From JASJCP01 sp051155735 (GTDB lineage Bacteria > Cyanobacteriota > Cyanobacteriia > Cyanobacteriales > Xenococcaceae): DNA of 6,022 nucleotides. Positions within the stretch are counted from its first letter, which is position 1, and each line of letters starts with the position of its first letter. Made by a program: the position numbers and the translations under genes. Shown one piece after another: positions 1-4,816 of the stretch. The notes under the pieces were generated by a model. That model was not told the DNA's origin and did no database searches. It saw only the letters and a list, made by a program, of their open reading frames with translations. The DNA lies in NCBI GenBank assembly GCA_051155735.1, contig DAXETX010000282.1, positions 1 to 6,022 on the forward strand, given 5' to 3'.

Positions 1-84
1 ACTTATCGGCAAAAAGATTCCTCGACTCTTAAGGCTGCTGCGCGAAATCAGCTAATAGAGAAAACAAAACAATATTTAGATTAA
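1..84 (+). CDS. C-terminal end of an unidentified protein (partial)
   Basis: The first reading frame is open from the window edge for 27 codons and stops at TAA (82-84). The visible tail is rich in Lys, Gln and Ala (it ends KTKQYLD) and looks like a hydrophilic helix. There is too little sequence to name a family. A second frame is also open for 17 codons, ending at 55, so the choice of frame rests only on greater length and plausible composition. If real, this gene is co-directional with the putative endonuclease gene that begins 257 bp later. Confidence 0.4.
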   Translation, partial: TYRQKDSSTLKAAARNQLIEKTKQYLD

Positions 85-97
85 CTCTCCTGCCTCC

Positions 98-123
98 CTT
101 GCTATCTAACCTTGCTATCTAAC
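98..123. repeat. 13-bp perfect tandem duplication
   Basis: The unit CTTGCTATCTAAC occurs at 98-110 and again directly at 111-123, with no mismatch and no spacer. It follows the stop codon of the partial gene by 13 bases. Replication slippage is the simplest origin, and no function is visible. Confidence 0.9.
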
Positions 124-162
124 CATAGTTTATCCATCTTGTCTCTTCCTCTTGACTTGTGG

Positions 163-201
163 GTAGCGAAGCCATGCCATCAGGTTTATCGCTTGCTCTA
201 C
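163..201. repeat. Imperfect dyad with cyanobacterial interspersed-repeat character
   Basis: The sequence begins GTAGCGAAGCCATGCC, a phrase of the kind widely scattered between cyanobacterial genes. It can fold back on itself: GTAG (163-166) pairs with CTAC (198-201) and AAGC (169-172) with GCTT (191-194), around an 18-base loop with a small internal mismatch. Assignment to a repeat family is from memory of such sequences and was not searched. Confidence 0.45.
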
Positions 202-269
202 TTCTTTTTCCAGATATCTTTTTTTAATAGCTAAGTCAAGGTGTTATTTCAGCATTATATCCATCCAGA

Positions 270-294
270 ACAATCATGGCTAAGTTATGATTGT
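270..294. repeat. 8-bp inverted repeat upstream of the endonuclease gene
   Basis: ACAATCAT (270-277) and ATGATTGT (287-294) are exact reverse complements separated by 9 bases. The right arm ends 47 bases before the start codon at 342, so the dyad lies in the expected promoter region. It could be a protein-binding site or a transcript hairpin, and the sequence does not decide between them. No copy was noticed elsewhere in the window. Confidence 0.45.
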
Positions 295-341
295 GCTTCC
301 TGATTAGATATCTAGTTGCTGTCTTGCTTGGAGTTTAAAGA

Positions 342-1112
342 ATGGCTGGTAATGAGTCGAAAGTATGTGAATTCATATTTAATAACATAAATCTTTTAAA
401 TTTAAGACATTTAGGTAAAATATATGAAATAGCTGCGCCTATTAAAGGAAGTTCAGAAATAAAAGTTATTCAATCAGTTAAGGATTTATCTAACATATCA
501 ACAGAATCCTCTAGCAAAAAAGCTGATATTTATCTAAATAGAAGTGGTGTTTCAATTAAACAGACAGGAGGTAGTTTTTCATTTAACCGCATCCAAAGAG
601 CCAATATTATCGATCTTTATCAACAACTAGAATTTACTGCAATTCCCAATAAACTTTCCTTACTTGACCAAGCTGTTAATAAATTTCATCAAGGTCAATT
701 AACTACTCGTAATGTTCCTTGGACAAATTTTTTATCAGAGCAAGAGTTTAAAACGTTATTAGAATTTCTAATGATGAAGGGAAGTCCCAATTTAGGATTT
801 TCTAAGTATCCAGCCCAATATATTGTGGAAGCCCCCAAAAAGGATATAAATCAAAACAATATTAATTTATATTCTTTTAGCGAGTATTTCGATCTATACA
901 AAAATAATTTATCAATAGCAATTAGACGACAATGGGTTGGTCAAAGCAGTAATTCAGAGCATAATAGAGCTTTGGGTCTATCAAAAAAGCCAGATAATTT
1001 TTCTTGGATATTCCATGAAGTAGTAAGAGAACCAAGATCTGGTTGGAGAGATAATTTTCCTACCAATGAAAGAAAAACAGTTTACTTTTTAATGATTGAG
1101 AAAAAACAGTAA
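342..1112 (+). CDS. Putative type II restriction endonuclease (PD-(D/E)XK-like)
   Basis: This 256-residue soluble protein has no signal peptide or membrane segment. It would cut unmodified DNA at the site protected by the neighbouring methyltransferase. The main sequence clue is residues 59-75: KADIYL, a short turn, then GVSIKQ. This has the shape of a PD-(D/E)XK nuclease core, with Asp62 on one strand and Lys73 on the next. The usual acidic residue two before the lysine is Ser71 here, as in the SxK variant of some restriction enzymes. Residues 76-87 (GGSFSFNRIQRA) look like a conserved continuation. The start is supported by GGAG (330-333), 8 bases upstream. The gene converges on the methyltransferase gene 152 bp away, the classic layout of a type II pair. 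It is AT-rich and lacks HIP1 sites. The exact enzyme family was not recognised. The features remembered for HaeII and NgoPII enzymes are absent, so cleavage specificity is unknown. Confidence 0.62.
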   Translation: MAGNESKVCEFIFNNINLLNLRHLGKIYEIAAPIKGSSEIKVIQSVKDLSNISTESSSKKADIYLNRSGVSIKQTGGSFSFNRIQRANIIDLYQQLEFTAIPNKLSLLDQAVNKFHQGQLTTRNVPWTNFLSEQEFKTLLEFLMMKGSPNLGFSKYPAQYIVEAPKKDINQNNINLYSFSEYFDLYKNNLSIAIRRQWVGQSSNSEHNRALGLSKKPDNFSWIFHEVVREPRSGWRDNFPTNERKTVYFLMIEKKQ

Positions 1113-1133
1113 CCTTTAATTATTTATTAAATC

Positions 1134-1154
1134 TAGCTTTTAGCTTTTAGCTAA
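1134..1154. repeat. Heptamer tandem repeat, TAGCTTT x2 plus TAGCTAA
   Basis: TAGCTTT occurs at 1134-1140 and 1141-1147, followed by the variant TAGCTAA at 1148-1154. The length resembles the short heptameric tandem repeats described in filamentous cyanobacteria, but two and a half copies is too few to assign a class. It lies just past the endonuclease stop codon. Confidence 0.6.
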
Positions 1155-1185
1155 TTAATTAGTAGATAAGAGATACTAATTAATT
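1153..1185. terminator. AT-rich 12-bp hairpin between convergent genes (possible terminator)
   Basis: AATTAATTAGTA (1153-1164) and TACTAATTAATT (1174-1185) are perfect reverse complements around the 9-base loop GATAAGAGA. The hairpin lies 40 bases after the endonuclease stop and 80 bases beyond the methyltransferase stop, so it could end or stabilise transcripts from both sides. It is not a classical intrinsic terminator because the stem is almost pure A/T and no long U-tract follows. Confidence 0.45.
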
Positions 1186-1196
1186 TAATCTCTTCG

Positions 1197-1216
1197 CCTC
1201 TTCGAGGTAGAAGAGG
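1197..1216. terminator. 7-bp G/C-containing hairpin between convergent genes (possible terminator)
   Basis: CCTCTTC (1197-1203) pairs perfectly with GAAGAGG (1210-1216) around the 6-base loop GAGGTA. It lies 48 bases downstream of the methyltransferase stop on the - strand and 84 bases after the endonuclease stop. Neither flank has a clear T-run, so termination is an inference from position and stem strength. Confidence 0.4.
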
Positions 1217-1250
1217 GGACTTAAACCGCGGATGAATCAAGACCTTTAGC

Positions 1251-1273
1251 GCGGTAGCTATTAGCTAGCGCGA
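1251..1273. repeat. GC-rich palindromic repeat overlapping the methyltransferase stop codon
   Basis: The segment contains TAGCTA twice (1256-1261 and 1263-1268 region, TAGCTATTAGCTA) framed by GCGC on each side, so it is close to self-complementary and can fold into a hairpin with a small bulge. Phrases such as AGCGCGGTAGC and TAGCGCGAAGC are typical of cyanobacterial intergenic repeats. The stop codon of the - strand methyltransferase gene (1265-1267) lies inside it, so the last residues of that protein are read from repeat sequence. Confidence 0.5.
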
Positions 1274-2356
1274 AGCGGTTAAATCTAGCTTTAATTGTTC
1301 AATTGTATATGCAAAATTTAGTGTTTCTCGTTCGCTATTTTTTGATTCAATTGTCTCATTAGTAGAAAATAAATCTCTGTATATAACTTGAGCTAAAGCA
1401 GTACTAAAGTTAACTGGAACAGCATTGCCGATCATTTTGTATGCTGATGCTAGATTGTGATAATAGAATATAAAATTATCTGGAAAAGTTTGAATTCTGG
1501 CGCATTCTCTAATTGATAATCTTCGATATGGTTGTGGTGAGTTCTCGTCAAACTTACATATATCTTTTGCCACTTTAATCATTTTATTAGCTTGAGGGTG
1601 GATTGGTGCATGACGACCACCTGCTTGAATAGTAAACGATGGCTCATCCCATGACCTAACTCGATTTCGCGACATATAAATGCTAGAAAATCCGCCAATC
1701 ATATATTCATGGTTGGGGACATGGCATAATTCTCCTTTAGTTTTGTTAGTATCTTTAGCTGGGATAGCTGAATCTTTTAAATCCCAGATTGCGTTTTTTA
1801 AAGTGGGAATAGATGTTGCAGGAATTAATGAATCGAAGTTAAAGCATTTATTCAAAGAAGTATGATAGCCAATAAAAATTACTCTCTTCCTATCCTGCGG
1901 AACATTATAATTAGCAGTATTTAGTAGCTTGTAGGAAACTACATAACCAGCTTCTTCAAAGGTCGCAATGATGTTTTTTAAAGCTAGAAAATGTTTTTGA
2001 TGGAGCATTCCCGAAACGTTCTCAGCTAGAAAAAATAAGGGCTGCTTGTCTTGTAAAATTCGGACATATTCTAAAAATAATTGTCCGCGAGGGTCTTTAA
2101 TCCCCCTTTGGCTACCCCCTTCACTCCAGCTTTGACATGGTGGCCCACCAATAATACCAATACAATCGGGAATTTCTTTTGAGTCAATTTTGCGTAGATC
2201 TCGCTTATCTAAAATCGTTAAGGGATGGTTCTTTTCGTAAGTTTCCCAAATATCTTTGTCGTACTCATTTGCCCATATAACATCAAAACCTGCATGAACA
2301 AATCCCAGATCAAGCCCACCACAACCTGAAAATAAACCGACTATTTCTTTCTTCAT
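1265..2356 (-). CDS. DNA (cytosine-5) methyltransferase of a type II restriction-modification system
   Basis: This enzyme transfers a methyl group from S-adenosylmethionine to C5 of a cytosine in the recognition site and so protects host DNA from its partner nuclease. All main family motifs are present: motif I LFSGCGGLDLGF (8-19), motif IV GGPPCQSWSEGG (70-81) with nucleophile Cys74, ENV (112-114) with Glu112, QDRKRV (154-159), motif IX RRLSIRECARIQTFPDNF (278-295) and motif X GNAVPV (310-315). The target-recognition region is about 185-275. Its MSRNRVRSWDEPSFTIQAGGR stretch starts at 228 and strongly resembles the HaeIII/NgoPII group (GGCC), but GGRHAP replaces the SGRQCQ that I recall there, so specificity may differ. 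At 363 residues it exceeds M.HaeIII (about 330) through a C-terminal tail whose end comes from a repeat. GAGGA lies 3 bases before the ATG. The gene converges on the putative endonuclease and diverges from the small regulator-like gene. Confidence 0.95.
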   Translation of the reverse strand: MKKEIVGLFSGCGGLDLGFVHAGFDVIWANEYDKDIWETYEKNHPLTILDKRDLRKIDSKEIPDCIGIIGGPPCQSWSEGGSQRGIKDPRGQLFLEYVRILQDKQPLFFLAENVSGMLHQKHFLALKNIIATFEEAGYVVSYKLLNTANYNVPQDRKRVIFIGYHTSLNKCFNFDSLIPATSIPTLKNAIWDLKDSAIPAKDTNKTKGELCHVPNHEYMIGGFSSIYMSRNRVRSWDEPSFTIQAGGRHAPIHPQANKMIKVAKDICKFDENSPQPYRRLSIRECARIQTFPDNFIFYYHNLASAYKMIGNAVPVNFSTALAQVIYRDLFSTNETIESKNSERETLNFAYTIEQLKLDLTASR

Positions 2357-2532
2357 AAATCCTCAGATTGCTCTATCAACGAAATTGTATCGATTAATTA
2401 AAAATTAGATTAATAATATAGCTTGATTGATTTTATCAATTATTTATTTAATCAGCTAGTGAGCTAGTTGTCAATATAGCTAGTTAGCTGATATATACTA
2501 GAAAGCGAAACTATTTATCCAAAGTCCATAGA
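2357..2532. promoter_or_regulatory. Divergent promoter region between methyltransferase and small RHH-like gene
   Basis: This 176-base AT-rich spacer must hold both promoters. For the + strand gene, TTGTCA (2468-2473) and TATATA (2492-2497) are 18 bases apart. For the methyltransferase on the - strand, TTGATA (complement of 2434-2439) and TATTAA (complement of 2410-2415) are also 18 bases apart. A perfect dyad, ATTGAT (2426-2431) and ATCAAT (2435-2440), overlaps that second -35. The 8-bp-phased AGCT boxes lie between the two promoters. Promoter assignments rest on consensus matching only. Confidence 0.5.
2454..2493. promoter_or_regulatory. Candidate operator: 8-bp phased AGCT boxes
   Basis: Reading in units of 8 bases gives AGCTAGTG (2454), AGCTAGTT (2462), GTCAATAT (2470), AGCTAGTT (2478) and AGCTGATA (2486). 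Four of the five units start with AGCT, and the array has overall dyad symmetry (CAGCTA at 2453 against TAGCTG at 2485-2490). Ribbon-helix-helix repressors such as MetJ bind arrays of 8-bp boxes, so a small protein of that fold encoded just downstream is the obvious candidate ligand. The boxes cover the proposed -35 (2468-2473) of that gene, which would suit autorepression. Confidence 0.55.
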
Positions 2533-2703
2533 ATGGCTAAAACCAATAGGAAAGCAGTATATATTCAGCCAAAGCATCACCAAATTCTTAGACGAATAGC
2601 CTATGAGCAAGATTGTAATATATCAGATGTTTTAGATGTGGTTCTTGAACAAACTGATTGGTCAAAAGTCGCAAAAAAGACAAATGAAAGTGCCTCTAAA
2701 TAA
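2533..2703 (+). CDS. Small ribbon-helix-helix-like DNA-binding protein
   Basis: This 56-residue protein fits the ribbon-helix-helix pattern. A short basic N-terminus leads into a strand (about 7-12, KAVYIQ), then a first helix (about 13-27, PKHHQILRRIAYEQD), a turn (CN) and a second helix (about 30-41, ISDVLDVVLEQT). A polar Lys/Ser tail follows. Proteins of this fold bind DNA as dimers through the strand and act as repressors or antitoxins. The only in-frame start is the ATG at 2533, since a stop at 2485-2487 precedes it. No clear Shine-Dalgarno sequence is visible. The gene diverges from the methyltransferase, with a boxed operator-like array between them, so a controller role for the restriction-modification locus is plausible. 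No toxin gene follows before the convergent hydrolase gene, which argues against a standard toxin-antitoxin pair. An orphan antitoxin remains possible. Confidence 0.68.
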   Translation: MAKTNRKAVYIQPKHHQILRRIAYEQDCNISDVLDVVLEQTDWSKVAKKTNESASK

Positions 2704-2806
2704 TTTATGGGTATGATGTTGGAAAAGCGATCGGCGTAAAAGGAAACGCAGATTTATTAGCCCAAACCAAGATACTAATTAGATAAACTATCTCCTGTAC
2801 TTTTAC

Positions 2807-3517
2807 TTATAAATATTGCTGGAAAAACCTCATAAGCTCTTGCCAAGAATCCTCAGCTGCTAAACGATTGAAAGAAGAACGTTCGTGACAGAAAAAACCA
2901 TGTTCTGCATTAGGATAAACTTTTAACTTATAGTTTTTGCCAAGTTCTTTAAATCGGGAGTCAATTTGCTTAATGCGATCGCTATTGATCAACGGATCTA
3001 CTCGACCGAAGAATAAATATACGGGAATTGAAATGTTTTTAACTGCTTCAATCCATTCATCAAAAACCATGCCGTAGAAAGGTGCAGCCACCGCCACTCG
3101 ATCTGAAAATTTAGTAGCAGTAAAAAAACTCAGACCACCGCCTAAGCAAAACCCAGTAACTCCTATTCTGTCTGAACAAACATCTGCTTTTGACTTAATG
3201 TAAGTTAATGTTGCCTCAAGATCATTCTCCAGAGGCTTACCAAAATCAAGCTGCCACATCATTGCTATCGCTTTTTCTACCTCGTCATACTCAAACTTGT
3301 TATTTGGTAATTTACGATAATATAAATCAGGCGCAACAACTACATAGCCTTCATTAGCAATTCGGACAGCTACATCTTGGATATGTTGTGTTAATCCAAA
3401 AGCCTCCATTAATAATATAACGGCAGGTTTGGGGCTATTCTCAACTGGCGAACCTACAAAAGCAGGCATTTGTCCGTCAGGAGTAGAAATCATGATTTCT
3501 TGCTCTTCAATTTGCAT
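2807..3517 (-). CDS. Dienelactone hydrolase-family alpha/beta hydrolase
   Basis: This 236-residue cytoplasmic hydrolase has the full dienelactone hydrolase signature. Glu38 lies in LLMEAFGL, the nucleophile Cys124 in GVTGFCLGGG, Asp174 in FGRVDPLI, and His206 in NAEHGF, giving a Cys-Asp-His triad. Founding members open the lactone ring of dienelactones in chlorocatechol breakdown. Most bacterial paralogues act on unknown esters or lactones, and nothing here points to an aromatic pathway. The ATG at 3517 is chosen because AGGGA lies 5 bases upstream. An in-frame TTG at 3538 would add 7 residues but has no ribosome-binding sequence. The gene lies 94 bp downstream of an AraC-family regulator gene on the same strand and may be co-transcribed with it. 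It contains a HIP1 site at 2975, unlike the restriction-modification genes. Confidence 0.93.
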   Translation of the reverse strand: MQIEEQEIMISTPDGQMPAFVGSPVENSPKPAVILLMEAFGLTQHIQDVAVRIANEGYVVVAPDLYYRKLPNNKFEYDEVEKAIAMMWQLDFGKPLENDLEATLTYIKSKADVCSDRIGVTGFCLGGGLSFFTATKFSDRVAVAAPFYGMVFDEWIEAVKNISIPVYLFFGRVDPLINSDRIKQIDSRFKELGKNYKLKVYPNAEHGFFCHERSSFNRLAAEDSWQELMRFFQQYL

Positions 3518-3611
3518 CTTCTTCCCTTGGTAAATCAATGATTAAATTTACGAATAGCTTAGACAAGATGCTATGGAAAACTATAGAAAAAAGCTGCGGA
3601 ATTTTAGTAAA

Positions 3612-4505
3612 TTATTGCGATTTGCCATAAAATTGTCTTGGTGTAATTCCAGTAATATGCTTAAAGGATCTGCCAAAGTGGCTTTGGTCGCAAAAGCCCA
3701 CATTGGCTGCAATCTCTGCAAAATTGATTTCTCCATGTTGCAATAAATACTTTGCTTTTTCGATTCGACAATGCAAAATGTATTGATGAGGTGTTTGACC
3801 AATACTATTTTTAAACAAGCGGATGAAATGATAAGGACTCATTTCGGCGATCGCAGCAAGCTCAATAATTTTTAAATTGCGATCAAGATTTTCATGTATA
3901 TATTCAGTTACTTGGTGTAAATTTGATTTGGATAAACCAGTTTCATCCCTAGAAAGTTTGGGTTTTGTAGAGCAGTATTTTCTTAATAGGTGAATTGCTA
4001 AGGTGATTTTGAGACTATCAATTAATTGACCACTACCAATTTGGCTAGACTTTACTTCGTCTCTTAGGGTAGCAAAAATTCCTTTGATCAGCGCATCTTG
4101 CTTGTTCATAAACTGAGGAATAAGTTCAATGCGATCGCAGTTTACTAAATCTTGACCGACTTGTTGAATAAGTCTAGGTTCAATTGCCAAGATTGCAAAC
4201 TCAGATGAAGTATTCCAGTTACAACGATGGGCAATACCAGCAGGAATAATCGCAATGTCTCCTTGATTTCGCCTTTCTTGTTGAATCTTTCCCTCTAAAC
4301 ATCTTTCTCCTGGAGAGTTTGAAACACCATAGGCAATTATGTGCATGGTGTGTTGATGTTCAAGGGTTTCAAACTTTGGCTGTTGATGCTGTTCAAGATG
4401 AATACTATCCCATCCCACACTTGAAAGCAAAGCGGGTTTTGGCAAAAAAGAACTAGATGCCTTTTCTTGTCTGTAATCTAGAATTTTAACTGTTTTTTCT
4501 GACAT
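3612..4505 (-). CDS. AraC-family transcriptional regulator
   Basis: This 297-residue regulator has a C-terminal AraC DNA-binding domain with two helix-turn-helix units. The first is at about 213-236 (IIELAAIAEMSPYHFIRLFK) and the second at about 261-286 (EIAANVGFCDQSHFGRSFK), followed by the conserved TGITPRQF end. The N-terminal half carries a cupin-like effector-sensing fold (HQHTMHIIAYG near 50-60 and IIPAGIAHRCNW near 86-97). The ATG at 4505 is preferred because the only in-frame extension starts with TTG at 4526. Only a weak purine-rich stretch precedes the ATG. Such regulators usually activate nearby genes on binding a small molecule. The dienelactone hydrolase gene directly downstream is the natural candidate target, and the divergent transporter operon is a second possibility. 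HIP1 sites lie at 3847 and 4131. Confidence 0.93.
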   Translation of the reverse strand: MSEKTVKILDYRQEKASSSFLPKPALLSSVGWDSIHLEQHQQPKFETLEHQHTMHIIAYGVSNSPGERCLEGKIQQERRNQGDIAIIPAGIAHRCNWNTSSEFAILAIEPRLIQQVGQDLVNCDRIELIPQFMNKQDALIKGIFATLRDEVKSSQIGSGQLIDSLKITLAIHLLRKYCSTKPKLSRDETGLSKSNLHQVTEYIHENLDRNLKIIELAAIAEMSPYHFIRLFKNSIGQTPHQYILHCRIEKAKYLLQHGEINFAEIAANVGFCDQSHFGRSFKHITGITPRQFYGKSQ

Positions 4506-4526
4506 TATTCTTGTCTTCAAGATCAA

Positions 4527-4816
4527 TATTTCTCACAGCATTTTTCTCAGGCTATCACTAACGGATTTGGATCTAATCTCATCTCAAATAGGTTTGATCT
4601 AGGATTTACTCAAAGTCCCACTATCACAGCAACTCAAAACAAGAAAATCCATATCTCAACAACGATTTTGGATCTATTAAGAAAAGTCTCAACTAGCTTC
4701 GGTAGAGCCGTGTTGACGTACAATATGACTGTACGGTCATAAAAATAATCGCGAATCCTAATTATTTTTAATTTTAAGCAGATTAAAGCTCACCTTAACT
4801 TATAGGCGGTTCGTCG
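4527..4816. other. Divergent intergenic region between the AraC regulator and the ABC operon
   Basis: No gene was found in this 290-base region. The left half is A/C-rich and contains TTTGGATCTA twice (4566-4575 and 4667-4676), with a further GATCTA between them, of unknown meaning. The right half holds TACAAT (4719-4724), a fair -10 match without a clear -35, and the palindrome at 4725-4740. The untranslated leader to the ATG at 4817 would be roughly 85 bases. Confidence 0.5.
4725..4740. promoter_or_regulatory. TetR-type palindromic operator candidate upstream of the ABC operon
   Basis: ATGACTGTACGGTCAT is a 16-bp palindrome with a single mismatched pair: arms ATGAC and GTCAT around TGTACG, with GTAC at the centre. 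A related half-site, TTGACGTAC, lies just upstream at 4713-4721. GAC-N-GTAC-N-GTC dyads are typical of operators for TetR-family repressors that control efflux genes. The palindrome directly follows TACAAT (4719-4724), so a bound protein would cover the transcription start. No TetR gene lies in the window. Confidence 0.5.

Larger units (their letters stand above)
85..341. other. Repeat-rich intergenic spacer upstream of the endonuclease gene
   Basis: No credible gene was found in these 257 bases. The spacer holds a 13-bp tandem duplication (98-123), an imperfect dyad containing a cyanobacterial repeat fragment (163-201), a T-rich run near 216-226 and an 8-bp inverted repeat (270-294). The promoter of the downstream gene should lie here, but no convincing -35/-10 pair stands out. 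TAGATA at 305-310 is only a weak -10 match. Confidence 0.6.

Noticed and set aside
85..341. Search for the same 8-bp AGCT boxes upstream of the endonuclease gene
   Set aside because: Only a single AGCT (in TAGCTAAG near 228-236) is present and no phased array, so direct control of the endonuclease by the same regulator is not supported.
342..1112. Assignment of the endonuclease to the HaeII or NgoPII families
   Set aside because: The sequence features I recall for those enzymes are absent, and the length differs from HaeII (about 350 residues). The similarity of the methyltransferase alone is not enough to name the nuclease.
1680..1865. 61-codon open frame on the + strand
   Set aside because: It lies entirely antisense within the methyltransferase gene, has no ribosome-binding site and no recognisable motif. 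It is a shadow frame.
2706..2738. Possible 10-codon peptide (MGMMLEKRSA) just after the small regulator-like gene, considered as a toxin partner
   Set aside because: It is too short for any known toxin and has no ribosome-binding sequence. Nothing else codes before the convergent hydrolase gene.
2781..2793. AGATA-AAC-TATCT stem considered as a terminator for the hydrolase or small gene
   Set aside because: A 5-bp AT stem with a 3-base loop and no T-run is too weak to call.
3581..3802. 73-codon open frame on the - strand
   Set aside because: It overlaps the helix-turn-helix coding end of the AraC gene in another frame, and its sequence has no domain character.
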